Shown here piece by piece: positions 25,548-34,311 of a stretch of 64,000 bases of DNA. Location of the stretch: the NCBI RefSeq assembly GCF_900187035.1, contig NZ_LT906446.1, positions 1,612,001 through 1,676,000 on the forward strand, in the 5' to 3' direction. The notes below the pieces were generated by a model. It was given only the letters and a program-made list of their open reading frames with translations. It was not told the origin of the DNA and searched no databases. Both the position numbers and the translations under genes were made by a program. The first letter of the stretch is position 1. Each line of letters starts with the position of its first letter. This DNA comes from Megamonas hypermegale. Lineage in GTDB: Bacteria > Bacillota > Negativicutes > Selenomonadales > Selenomonadaceae.

Positions 25548-26522
25548 TTATTGTGCTCGTTTTTGTATGAGCTGTGCTACTATGCTAATTGCTATTTCTG
25601 CTGGCGTTTCAGCTTTTATATCAATCCCTATCGGCATCACTATACTTTTTATCTGTGCTTCATCAAAGCCATGTTGTTGTAAATATTTTTCTACATACGC
25701 TTTTTTATGTCTACTACCGATTGCACCGATGTAAGCCGGTTTTATTTTCAATAATTGCTCTAATACAATCGTGTCCTTTTCATGTCCACTTGTAATTGCC
25801 ACTGCAAAATCCGTCTTAGCGATTTTCACCTTAGATGAAAAATCTTCATATTGAGTTATTATAATGTCTCGCGCTTTAGGAAAATATTTTTCATTAGCAA
25901 ATTCACTGCGCTCTTCTATAACTACATAATCAAATTCTAAATCAGGCAAAAGTTTTGCCACTTCTTGCGCTACATATCCGCCACCAAATAAATACACGGT
26001 AGGATTTTGCTTAAATTTTTCTAAATACATCCCACCATCTGCATTTATTTCAAGTGAAGATTTATGTTTTAATTCTTTATCTTCTTTTGCTAAAATGGTG
26101 AAATCAAATTCATTCATTTGATTTTTCCAAGCAATTTTCACGATGAATTTTTGTCCGTTTTCTAATAAATTTATCGCTGTTTCAATCTGCGGTAAATCTT
26201 TTTTATTTAAATATTGTAACAATACTTTTATCTGTCCACCACAAACCATGCCAATTTGTGCTGCTGTTTTATTATTTAGAGAAAAATCTTCTATTGATGA
26301 TTTTTTCTGCACTAAATTAACCTTAGCTTTTTCTACTGATAAATGTTCTAAGATGCCCCCGCCAATCGTATCGACAGTCGTTCCATCTTGCAAAATCAAC
26401 ATATGCGCACCTACACCACGCGGTGCAGAGCCTTTTTTCTCCACGATAAGCGCTAACACTACATCTTTTTCTGCTAAAAGTTCTGCTTTTATCTTCTGCC
26501 AAAAATTTTTTAATCTAATCAT
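25548..26522 (-). CDS. xdhC: XdhC-family molybdenum hydroxylase maturation protein
   Basis: This 324-residue protein has the XdhC N-terminal domain (GSAPRGVGAHMLI, DTIGGGILEH and MVCGGQIKV with the conserved Cys) and a C-terminal Rossmann domain (YLFGGGYVAQEVAKLL, AIGSRHKK). XdhC proteins bind molybdenum cofactor, promote replacement of its oxo ligand by sulfur (or selenium) and insert it into hydroxylases. It overlaps yqeB by 4 bases and forms a yqeC-yqeB-xdhC operon, the selenium-dependent hydroxylase maturation set. Confidence 0.92.
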   Translation of the reverse strand: MIRLKNFWQKIKAELLAEKDVVLALIVEKKGSAPRGVGAHMLILQDGTTVDTIGGGILEHLSVEKAKVNLVQKKSSIEDFSLNNKTAAQIGMVCGGQIKVLLQYLNKKDLPQIETAINLLENGQKFIVKIAWKNQMNEFDFTILAKEDKELKHKSSLEINADGGMYLEKFKQNPTVYLFGGGYVAQEVAKLLPDLEFDYVVIEERSEFANEKYFPKARDIIITQYEDFSSKVKIAKTDFAVAITSGHEKDTIVLEQLLKIKPAYIGAIGSRHKKAYVEKYLQQHGFDEAQIKSIVMPIGIDIKAETPAEIAISIVAQLIQKRAQ

Positions 26523-27322
26523 TCTATTTCTCCTGATTTTATTAAACTATACATAACAGCTTCTAAAGCACCACCACCGATGGCTCTTGATTTATCTGAA
26601 ATAGTGAAGCAATGTGATTTTTCTGCACGTGGGTCAATATCGCCACATTTCATTTTATCTGAAACGACAATACCATCATGAAGCATACCGCGCACAATGC
26701 CATCTATTAAAGCATAAATCGGTCTATCTTCTGTATAAGCTACTATATCGCCTTTTTTTACACTATCACCAATTTTAGCCACTGATTTAAATACACCTTC
26801 ACCATTTGAGCGAATAATTCTCTCTATTGTATAGCCACCAATATTGCCTGGAACACCCGTATTAGCTATCGCTTCACCTTGTTCAATAACTTTGCCCAAG
26901 AAATGACCACGTTTCGTTTCTATTACATAATCGCAATCCTTGCCAGCACAAAAACCAGGGCCAACGCCTATTACGACTGGAGCATCATCGATTTTAGTAT
27001 TGAGGTTTTTCTTTGCCATGATAGCATCAATAATCACATTCGGCTTAAATTCATCTTTAACATCTGCCTGTTCATCAACTATCACAGCAATATCGCCCTT
27101 TAACATGACTTCTTGTGCCTGCATGTAATCTTTTACTAAAACACCTTTAATGCCTTCTATTTCTACTTCACCTTCATAAACAGCATTTGAATATGAAACA
27201 GTAAGTCTTACTGTAAGCGGTTGAGCGATTTCTGTCATCAACACATTAAAACCTGCTCGTCTAAGGCGCCACGCTATTCCACTTGCTAAATCTCCTGCAC
27301 CTTTAATTAAAATCTTCTGCAT
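26519..27322 (-). CDS. yqeB: Selenium-dependent molybdenum hydroxylase maturation protein YqeB
   Basis: This 267-residue member of the EF2563/YqeB family has ILIKGAGDLASGIAWRLRRAG at the N-terminus (a Rossmann-like start), GVGPGFCAGKDCDYVIETKRGH in the middle and a short beta-rich lipoyl-like region after it. The family is known only from organisms with selenium-dependent molybdenum hydroxylases. Its biochemical step is not established. It is coupled to xdhC. Confidence 0.9.
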   Translation of the reverse strand: MQKILIKGAGDLASGIAWRLRRAGFNVLMTEIAQPLTVRLTVSYSNAVYEGEVEIEGIKGVLVKDYMQAQEVMLKGDIAVIVDEQADVKDEFKPNVIIDAIMAKKNLNTKIDDAPVVIGVGPGFCAGKDCDYVIETKRGHFLGKVIEQGEAIANTGVPGNIGGYTIERIIRSNGEGVFKSVAKIGDSVKKGDIVAYTEDRPIYALIDGIVRGMLHDGIVVSDKMKCGDIDPRAEKSHCFTISDKSRAIGGGALEAVMYSLIKSGEIE

Positions 27323-27384
27323 ATATATCCTTCTTTCTCTTATATTAAAAATATCGTTTTCAATTCATATCATATTTTATTATA

Positions 27385-28107
27385 CTAAATTTTATGTTTA
27401 GTTAGTGCTATCTGTATACCATATTTATTTAAAACAGACGATATTTCCATAGCATATTGCAATAACACTTCATTATCCACTTGATTTAAAATTATATAAA
27501 AATCTCTTTTTCCTATATCTTTTTTAGCACCTTTTTCACTAAGCAATATTTTTATCATATCTTTTACACTAAGTTTTTCATCTAAAGATTTAACTAAAAA
27601 ATCAGCTATGATATCTGCGCGTGATAAATTTTTTATCTCTTGCCCAAGTGATGTCATTCCCACTACATAAACGATTTTATTCGTATTTTCTATATATACA
27701 GGTTCATAATCGCGTGGCATTTTAAAAGGCTTTCGCTGTGCTCCATCGGCTTCAATTAAAGTTACATCACTGTAATTTATTATCTTCTTTAAAAAGTCCT
27801 CATCAAATGCACCCATTTTTTTGCCTAAATCTGTACCAGCAATCACTGATTTATTTTTCTGCAATGCTTTTTCTATGATTTTTTCATCTTGTACTGTAAT
27901 TGCTTCTTTTTCTAAAAACATCTTCGTCGTCGTTGTAATTAAAACTCTGTAATTCATATCTTTTAATTCATTTGCCAATGCAAAAATAGTTGAAGTCTTT
28001 CCACCTGCTCCAGCAAAAGAGATTATATCTTTTTTCCTAACTTGCAAAAAATCACTCAAACTATTTTGCTTTAATTCACCATCAATATACTGATATAATT
28101 TATACAT
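27385..28107 (-). CDS. yqeC: Selenium-dependent hydroxylase accessory protein YqeC
   Basis: This 240-residue P-loop protein has SFAGAGGKTSTIFALA as Walker A and VTLIEADGAQRKPFK as a family hallmark. YqeC accompanies YqeB and MocA in selenium-dependent molybdenum hydroxylase clusters. It starts only 27 bases from the divergent mocA start, and the pair lacks room for separate promoters. Confidence 0.88.
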   Translation of the reverse strand: MYKLYQYIDGELKQNSLSDFLQVRKKDIISFAGAGGKTSTIFALANELKDMNYRVLITTTTKMFLEKEAITVQDEKIIEKALQKNKSVIAGTDLGKKMGAFDEDFLKKIINYSDVTLIEADGAQRKPFKMPRDYEPVYIENTNKIVYVVGMTSLGQEIKNLSRADIIADFLVKSLDEKLSVKDMIKILLSEKGAKKDIGKRDFYIILNQVDNEVLLQYAMEISSVLNKYGIQIALTKHKI

Positions 28108-28134
28108 AAAATCATCTCTTTCGTGAGGTTTATC

Positions 28135-28713
28135 ATGTCTAAAAAATCTTTATGTGCCATTATTTTAGCAGCTGGCAACAGTTCTCGTTTCGGTCAAAAT
28201 AAGTTGCTTTTTCCGATAAACAATCGCCCTATGTATTCATACACATTTAAATTAATAAAAAAACTATCACCCGATTTTAATATTGTCGTCACAAAATACC
28301 CGCAAATCACAAAAAAAATTGACCAAGATACTTTAATCATCAAAAATACTGAAACATATCTCGGTCAATCTCATTCTATGAAACTAGGTATTAAAGCAGC
28401 CTTACAGCAAAACCAAAATTTTTCTGGATATTTATTTATCGTTTGCGACCAGCCCTATTTAAAATTCGATAGCCTTCAAAAGCTTTATGATACTTGGCAA
28501 CAAAAAAATGGTATATGCGCTTTGTCTTATAAACAAAAACGTGGCAATCCTGTCATTTTTTCTGCAAAATACATTCCCGAACTTTTAAAAGTCAATGGCG
28601 ATACTGGCGGGCGCGAAGTCATAAAAAAACATCTAAATGAATTAACATTGGTTGAAGTCAATGAAGCTATCGAACTTATCGATATCGATACTATAGATAA
28701 AATAATATTATAG
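28135..28713 (+). CDS. mocA: Molybdenum cofactor cytidylyltransferase (MocA-like)
   Basis: The 192-residue nucleotidyltransferase has LAAGNSSRFGQNKLLFP, the NTP-binding loop, then FIVCDQPYL and KRGNPVIF, typical of MocA, which makes molybdopterin cytosine dinucleotide for xanthine-dehydrogenase-like enzymes. The ATG at 28135 is preferred because GTGAGG at 28123 is its ribosome site. The stop overlaps the end of the convergent yedF by 6 bases. Confidence 0.9.
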   Translation: MSKKSLCAIILAAGNSSRFGQNKLLFPINNRPMYSYTFKLIKKLSPDFNIVVTKYPQITKKIDQDTLIIKNTETYLGQSHSMKLGIKAALQQNQNFSGYLFIVCDQPYLKFDSLQKLYDTWQQKNGICALSYKQKRGNPVIFSAKYIPELLKVNGDTGGREVIKKHLNELTLVEVNEAIELIDIDTIDKIIL

Positions 28714-29319
28714 TTTTATTATCTTTCTTGCTTCTACTTGTATTTTTATTAAATCAGCCATGGATATGAGCTTTCCAACAGCTAATTTATCTTTAAGCCC
28801 ATAATATTCTAACGATGTATCATTTACGAGTATTTCTACACCTACATTTTGCAATTTCTTCAAATCTGCCAAAACAGCAGAACCATCTACCGCTAATTTT
28901 ACACCACTGTTATACATGATTATTTTTGTTGGAAATTCTTCTGAAGATGCCAATGTGTAAATGAAGCTTTTTAATAAATTAGTACCTAATTTATTATCGC
29001 CTTTACCCATAAATTCACTATCAATGACTACAATAAATGAACTCTTTAACTTTAAACTTTCATCTTTTTTTACTTCATCATATTGAGGAACAAAAAAAGA
29101 TTTTTTCACAAATAAAGATACAACATAATCTGTTCCTTGTTGAATTTTTTGTGAAGGCAAATTCATTTGTTCTGCCATTTCTTCTAAATCTTGGGCTGAA
29201 ACAATATTATCTACTACTACATTTAATTTATCATCAACTGATAAAGTTTTTAAAACGTTTTTTGCCATTGCTAAGGGATTTAAACAACTCTGTCCTCTTG
29301 CATCAATTGTCTTTTCCAT
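28708..29319 (-). CDS. yedF: Selenium metabolism protein YedF (TusA-like plus DsrE-like)
   Basis: Two domains are visible: a TusA/SirA-like N-terminus (TIDARGQSCLNPLAMAK, about 1-75) and a DsrE-like C-terminus (about 95-203). YedF proteins occur with selenium-dependent enzymes and may carry selenium or sulfur. The usual CPxP motif is CLNP here, with the Cys kept but the first Pro absent. The ATG at 29319 is taken over a GTG at 29328 that overlaps the AAGGGTG ribosome site. Confidence 0.85.
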   Translation of the reverse strand: MEKTIDARGQSCLNPLAMAKNVLKTLSVDDKLNVVVDNIVSAQDLEEMAEQMNLPSQKIQQGTDYVVSLFVKKSFFVPQYDEVKKDESLKLKSSFIVVIDSEFMGKGDNKLGTNLLKSFIYTLASSEEFPTKIIMYNSGVKLAVDGSAVLADLKKLQNVGVEILVNDTSLEYYGLKDKLAVGKLISMADLIKIQVEARKIIKL

Positions 29320-29337
29320 AAAAATCACCCTTTTAAA

Positions 29338-29371
29338 AAACCTCCTTTAAAAACTAAAGGAGGTTTATTTT
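29338..29371 (-). terminator. Terminator between the purine permease and yedF
   Basis: The hairpin AAACCTCCTTTA / TAAAGGAGGTTT is followed by a T run on the minus strand, directly after the permease stop. yedF must therefore depend on read-through or its own promoter. Confidence 0.8.
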
Positions 29372-30688
29372 TTATTTCTTTATGTGTATTGTTCTTGCTT
29401 CGTTTAGAATTGCATTTAAGATAATAGCTGTTAAACTGCCAATCGTTATACCACTGTGGAAAATGATGCTCCAAATACCAGTGAAATGCTTGAATATTTC
29501 TGGAACAGCCATGGACAAAAGACCCATTGCCAAGCTTATGCCAACAATTAAAAGATTAAAGTTATTATCTCCTTCATATTGTACTCTTGACAATACTCTA
29601 ATACCATTAGCTGCAACCATACCAAACATAGCAATACCAGCACCGCCTAAAACAGGAGCAGGAATACAAGCTATAATAGCTGCCATTTTAGGAAATAAAC
29701 CTAATAAAATCAAAATAACACCAGAGCCTGCTACTACAAAACGACTTTTTACATTTGTGAGTGTAATAAGACCGATATTTTGCGCAAATGCTGTATATGG
29801 GAATGTATTTAAAAAGCCACCTAACATTGTAGAAAATCCATCAGCACGTAAACCACGAGTAATCGTTTTTTCATCAGCAGGACGACCAACGATAGCACCG
29901 ATTGCAATAATATCACCTGTTGTTTCTGTCATAACAACGAGAATAACTAATATCATAACGATGATTGCTGGAATATCAAATGTTGGTATACCAAAATGAA
30001 GTGGTGTAACAAGCCCTATCCAATCAGCTTCGCCAATTGCACTAAAATCAGTAAAACCACAGAATGAAGCTACAACGGTACCGATTAAAAGTGCTAACAA
30101 TACTGAGATATTCTTCCAAAATCCTTTAAAGAAACGATAAAAAATTATTACCAACAATAAAACAAAAGTAGATAACATCAATGTCGGAAGGCTACCGAAA
30201 TCTTCTGCTGCTGGATTACCACCACCAGCCCATCTTACAGCAACTGGCAACAAAGATAAACCAATAATAGTAACAACAGAACCTGTTACTACTGGAGGGA
30301 AAAATCTAACTAATTTACTAAAAAATGGAGAAGCCACAAACATAAATATACCACTGGCTATAACAGCACCATATATCGCTGTAAGCCCATCGGCTTTACC
30401 AATCATAATCATTGGCGAAACAGCTGCAAAAGTAACCCCTTGAATAAGTGGCAATCTACTACCCATTTTGCAAGGCCCCAATGTTTGAATCAATGTGGCA
30501 ATACCGGCTGTAAATAAGTCTGCATTAATTAAATAAATTAAATCCTCTGTACTAAGACCAATAGCAGAAGCTACAATAAGCGGTACAGCTACAGCACCAG
30601 CATACATAGCTAATACATGTTGAAGACCATACAAGAAAGTCTGACCCAACGGTAATCTTTCATCAACCGGATGTACAGAATTATTCAT
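29372..30688 (-). CDS. NCS2-family xanthine/uric acid permease
   Basis: This 438-residue protein of the nucleobase-ascorbate (NCS2) family has about 14 TM segments. GLQHVLAMYAGAVAVPLI at the N-terminus and MTETTGDIIAIGAIVGRP with downstream NTFPYTAFAQNIGLI are the substrate-site motifs of the xanthine/urate branch. Its position inside the Se/Mo hydroxylase island fits uptake of purines that such a hydroxylase would oxidise. The exact purine is not certain. Confidence 0.9.
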   Translation of the reverse strand: MNNSVHPVDERLPLGQTFLYGLQHVLAMYAGAVAVPLIVASAIGLSTEDLIYLINADLFTAGIATLIQTLGPCKMGSRLPLIQGVTFAAVSPMIMIGKADGLTAIYGAVIASGIFMFVASPFFSKLVRFFPPVVTGSVVTIIGLSLLPVAVRWAGGGNPAAEDFGSLPTLMLSTFVLLLVIIFYRFFKGFWKNISVLLALLIGTVVASFCGFTDFSAIGEADWIGLVTPLHFGIPTFDIPAIIVMILVILVVMTETTGDIIAIGAIVGRPADEKTITRGLRADGFSTMLGGFLNTFPYTAFAQNIGLITLTNVKSRFVVAGSGVILILLGLFPKMAAIIACIPAPVLGGAGIAMFGMVAANGIRVLSRVQYEGDNNFNLLIVGISLAMGLLSMAVPEIFKHFTGIWSIIFHSGITIGSLTAIILNAILNEARTIHIKK

Positions 30689-30730
30689 TCCTAAAAAACC
30701 TCCTATTGTTTTTTATAAAAAAATAAAATA

Positions 30731-30757
30731 TATAATTAAGTGCTAAGCACTAATTAT
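30731..30757 (-). terminator. Terminator overlapping the moaA stop codon
   Basis: AATTA-GTGCT-AAGCAC-TAATTA-type inverted repeat with a T-rich tail on the minus strand. It begins at the moaA stop and precedes the purine permease gene. Confidence 0.6.
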
Positions 30758-31716
30758 CCACCTATGAGCGACATCGATTGTGTTTCTTTTTGTGCAAATG
30801 ATACATCATTTAAATGATGACATTGTGGTTTAGTATATATTGTCTTTTTTATTTTTTGCATAAGCTCTTCATCAGAAGTGCCTTTTTTTAACAAAGATTT
30901 TAAATCCAATCCCCTATTATCATGCAAACATGGCTTTAAAAAGCCAACTGATGTCAAACGTATTCTATTGCATTTCGCACAAAATTTATGTGACATAGCT
31001 GAAATAAATCCAACGGGTACTTTTAAATCAGCAAAATTATAATAATGAGCCGGTGAATTATTTTCTAAAATCAATTCAGCTTTGCCAAAAAACTGTGTCA
31101 ATTTATCCAAAATAATAACTTCATCTACACCCTGATAATTTTGTGCCGCATTTATTGGCATGAGTTCAATAAAACGCAATAAAATATTATTTTTTTGTGC
31201 AAAATTCACTAAAGGAATTATTTCTGTTTCATTGATATCTTTTAAAATAACACTGTTTATCTTTAATTTTATACCACTAGTACAAGCTTTATCTATTCCT
31301 GCTAATACTGAATTGATATTTCCACCACGTGTTATCTTAAAAAACAAATCCTTATCTAAGCAATCTAAGCTTAAATTAATACTATCAAGACCAGCTTGTT
31401 TCAGCATTTCTATTTTATTTTCTAATAAAATGCCATTTGTCGTCAATGCAATTTCTTCAATCTGCGTTGAGGTTTTTATTCTTCTTATTAAATCAAGCAA
31501 TTTTGGATAAAGTAATGGCTCACCGCCTGTCAATCTTATCTTTTTTATACCTGTCTTACAGATTAATTTTATTAAACGCCAAAATTCATCTAACGTCAAT
31601 GTTTCTTTTGTAACTACACAACCATTTTCAGGCATGCAATACACACAACACAAATTACATTTTGCTGTAAGAGATACTCTTAAATATTCTATATTACGAT
31701 TAAAACAATCCTGCAT
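30754..31716 (-). CDS. moaA: GTP 3',8-cyclase (MoaA)
   Basis: This 320-residue radical-SAM enzyme starts molybdopterin synthesis. The first 4Fe-4S site is CNLCCVYC near residue 20, and the second uses FCAKCNRIRLT plus a later Cys in KPCL. The GTP-binding double glycine is present at the extreme C-terminus (SLIGG). It follows moeA by 17 bases and shares its transcript. Confidence 0.95.
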   Translation of the reverse strand: MQDCFNRNIEYLRVSLTAKCNLCCVYCMPENGCVVTKETLTLDEFWRLIKLICKTGIKKIRLTGGEPLLYPKLLDLIRRIKTSTQIEEIALTTNGILLENKIEMLKQAGLDSINLSLDCLDKDLFFKITRGGNINSVLAGIDKACTSGIKLKINSVILKDINETEIIPLVNFAQKNNILLRFIELMPINAAQNYQGVDEVIILDKLTQFFGKAELILENNSPAHYYNFADLKVPVGFISAMSHKFCAKCNRIRLTSVGFLKPCLHDNRGLDLKSLLKKGTSDEELMQKIKKTIYTKPQCHHLNDVSFAQKETQSMSLIGG

Positions 31717-31733
31717 TTAAAATCCTCATCGTA

Positions 31734-32954
31734 TCATTTTAAACTTATTTCTTTTTCATCGACGATAAGTTCAGCTGTAAATTCTTGCCCTTTTATTAAA
31801 CTATGACCTTTTGTCACATACATAAACGCGTTGTATTTGTGCAACAAAGTTGAACGTGTAACACCTTTTGGATTAATATATTGAGCATGGTATTTACCAT
31901 CTTGTTTAAAAAGATGCACTTGTAAACAAAAATCAGCATTTTTAGGTGCAGTAAAATCAAAATCCACTATAGCAGATATTTTAATCACTGTATCTTCTGC
32001 TTGATTATAGTATTCATCTACGATGGATTTTAAATAAAAACGCATGGCAAGTTCTGCACCATTTGGCGGTCCAGCAATTCCCAGCACAGGTTTATTGTTA
32101 AACACGGAAAAACTAGAATGTTTACCCGGTCTACAGCCTAACTCATAAACGAGCACTTCGCCTTCAACTTCCAATAAATCTAAAGTAAAATCCTTCGTTC
32201 CTTTTGAAGAACCTGCATTGATTAAAATTACATCTGCTTCGCAGCTTGCCTTTGTTAAAGCTTCTTTTATCTTTTGCTTATCATCTGGCACAATCGGATA
32301 TACCTTCAAATCTGCTTGATACTGTTGAGCAAAACCATATAACATTATACTATTTGACTCTACATTTTTATCTGCTGGATAATCTGTATTTTGCCATGAA
32401 ACGAGTTCATCACCTGTTGGCAAAAATACGATTTTTGGTCTTGCTACGACTTTTACTTTTTTAACTCCACCAGATGCCAAAAGACCTAAAAGCGGAGGTG
32501 TAATTTTTTCATTTTTATATACTAAGACTTCATCTTCACCAATAAGACTGCCTACAGGGTCAATCAATTGACCTTTTTTAGCTGGCATTTGCAATATTTT
32601 TAACTTACCATCTTCAAAACGTACATCTTCAATTAAAATAACTGTGTCATATTCAAATGGAACTACACAACCCGTATTGGCAAAAATAAATTCTTTACCT
32701 TCTATCCATGAACTTGTATCCGGCATACCATTTGCAAAATCAGCAAATTTCACGCCAATTCCATCCATCTTGCTTACAGGTTGTTTTGGCAACACTGTTT
32801 GCGCTTTTATATCTTCAAATGCCACTCTTTCCGCTGCTTGATACAAATCCACTTCTTCATAGCGACGATTAAAATTCATTTTTTGACGCAAAAAGCTCTT
32901 CATATCATCGCGTGTAGGCATTGGACCTTTTTCGATATATTCACGATAACCCAT
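31734..32954 (-). CDS. moeA: MoeA-family molybdopterin molybdotransferase
   Basis: This 406-residue protein has a MoeA N-terminal domain (KMDGIGVKF resembles the KMDGYA motif) and an MPT-binding domain with FLPTGDELV. The usual GGxSxGxxD loop is replaced by NAGSSKGTKDF, typical of MoeA paralogues found with purine hydroxylase clusters. It inserts molybdate into adenylated molybdopterin. A full promoter (TTGACT-17-TAGTAT) survives just inside the adjacent IS insertion, so expression is probably intact. Confidence 0.9.
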   Translation of the reverse strand: MGYREYIEKGPMPTRDDMKSFLRQKMNFNRRYEEVDLYQAAERVAFEDIKAQTVLPKQPVSKMDGIGVKFADFANGMPDTSSWIEGKEFIFANTGCVVPFEYDTVILIEDVRFEDGKLKILQMPAKKGQLIDPVGSLIGEDEVLVYKNEKITPPLLGLLASGGVKKVKVVARPKIVFLPTGDELVSWQNTDYPADKNVESNSIMLYGFAQQYQADLKVYPIVPDDKQKIKEALTKASCEADVILINAGSSKGTKDFTLDLLEVEGEVLVYELGCRPGKHSSFSVFNNKPVLGIAGPPNGAELAMRFYLKSIVDEYYNQAEDTVIKISAIVDFDFTAPKNADFCLQVHLFKQDGKYHAQYINPKGVTRSTLLHKYNAFMYVTKGHSLIKGQEFTAELIVDEKEISLK

Positions 32955-32982
32955 AAACTCACCTCATTTACTCTATAATAAA

Positions 32983-33011
32983 ATACTACGGCAGTTTTAT
33001 TACTAAGTCAA
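32983..33011 (-). promoter_or_regulatory. Promoter of moeA-moaA
   Basis: On the minus strand TTGACT (33011-33006) and TAGTAT (32988-32983) are 17 bases apart, about 30 bases before the moeA start. It lies between moeA and IS30 copy 1, so the insertion leaves it intact. Confidence 0.65.
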
Positions 33012-33047
33012 AAAATACTCCTGACTACAATATACTTTTATTAAAAC

Positions 33048-34121
33048 GATGAATTGTCAATCCAAGTGCGACACTTCTTTTAAAAATAAATTAAATGGAT
33101 TATCCCAATTTAAACATTTTCTTGGTCTACTATTTAATAATATTAATTTTTTTATTAAATCATCATTAGATATTTGTCCTAAATCTGTTTTCTTTGGATA
33201 ATATTCTCTTAATAACCCATTTGAATTTTCGTTGCTACCTCTTTGCCATGCTGCATAAGCATCTGCAAAATATACTTTTATATTTAATTTTTCTACTTCT
33301 TTGTAACATGCAAATTCTTTTCCTCTATCTGTTGTAAATGTTTTTAATGCCTTTTTTGGTAGTACTTTCACTAACTTTTTTATTGCTTTTAGCATTGATG
33401 ATGCTGTTCTATCTTTTATTTTTATTGCCACATAAAATCTTGTTTTTCTTTCTACAAATGTTGTTAAACAAGCTTTAGCTTTTCCTCTACTAGATACTAT
33501 GGTATCTAACTCTCAATGTCCAAAAGTTTTTCTACTTTTTACATCTTTTGGTCTAGTTGTGATACTATTTCCTATTAAGAATTTACCACGTGTTTCCTTT
33601 TTTCTACGTTTTCCTTTATGTCGTAAATTCTTAAGTGAAATACCTTTTAATTTACCAATATAAATCCAATTATAAATAGTTTTAAAGGAAAGTTTACCAT
33701 TTAAAAGTGCATTAGAAATCTGTTCTGGAGACCAGTTTTCATGTAATTTTTCAGAAATAAGATTAGAAAGAACATCATTGTATTTACTAGAGCAAGAAGA
33801 ATTTTTACGACGTTCAAGATATTTATTGTGAGCAAATGAAGAGATATATTCATTTTCAATTTTATTACGAGATAGTTCTCGAGCAATAGTAGAATGATGA
33901 CGATGTAAAAATTTAGCAATAAAACGAGTAGAATAACCTAAAATAGAAAGAACCTCTATACGAATACGTTCTATACGAATACGTTCAGATATAGTAAGAT
34001 GATGATAGCTCATTATGAATTTTCCTTTCGTGTGGATTTTGTGTGGTAACTTTATTTTACACGAAAATTCATAATGAGTTTTTTATTTTTTTAGATGTTG
34101 CACTTCATTATACAATCCATC
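33048..34121 (-). mobile_element. IS30-family element, copy 1 (1074 bp, 4-bp AAAC duplication)
   Basis: The element is bounded by imperfect inverted repeats: left GATGAATTGT, with GATGGATTGT as the complement of the right end. AAAC lies directly outside both ends (33044-33047 and 34122-34125) as a target duplication. It differs from copy 2 by a 15-bp tandem duplication and a few base changes. It lies between the moeA promoter and a terminator-rich spacer. The transposase gene inside is oriented on the minus strand. Confidence 0.9.
33057..34013 (-). pseudogene. IS30-family transposase with an internal TGA (copy 1)
   Basis: The continuous frame from 34013 to 33057 reads as a 318-residue IS30 transposase, except for one TGA at 33515-33513 within RKTFGH-stop-ELDTIV. 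A Trp is expected there in the catalytic domain. The HTH (ISERIRIE, about residues 8-22, partly doubled by the 15-bp repeat at 33956-33985) and the D-D-E residues (ELDTIV, TTDRGKEF, NENSNGL) are otherwise intact. Unless the TGA is read through, the protein stops at 166 residues. Confidence 0.85.
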
Positions 34122-34130
34122 AAACAAAAA

Positions 34131-34155
34131 AGACCTGCTTTAAAGCAGGTCTGTA
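34131..34155 (-). terminator. Terminator-like hairpin next to IS30 copy 1
   Basis: AGACCTGCTT and AAGCAGGTCT form a perfect hairpin with a T run on the minus strand. Its upstream gene is the tRNA-Ser, which has its own terminator. The AT-rich stretch 34156-34272 between them holds nothing I can identify. Confidence 0.65.
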
Positions 34156-34273
34156 ATGCCAAATAATGTTTGACCTTCTATCTAATAATTTATTCTTATT
34201 GGCTATATTATAACCTAAATCAAAACCTCAACACAATATAAAAAACTCTATAAATACAAAATTACATACAAAA

Positions 34274-34302
34274 AAAGCTTTGCGAAAATCTCGCAAAGCT
34301 CT
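34274..34302 (-). terminator. Terminator of tRNA-Ser
   Basis: AGCTTTGCGA / TCGCAAAGCT hairpin followed by a T run on the minus strand, just downstream of the tRNA. Confidence 0.85.
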
Positions 34303-34311
34303 AAATATCTC

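Noticed and set aside
30689-30753. Purine riboswitch before the xanthine permease
   Set aside because: Only 65 bases separate moaA and the permease, with a terminator inside. No purine aptamer core is present.
33513-33515. Selenocysteine at the TGA of the IS30 transposase
   Set aside because: The family has Trp at this place, no SECIS-like hairpin was noticed just after it, and selenium genes nearby are for molybdenum enzymes. A nonsense change or read-through is more likely.
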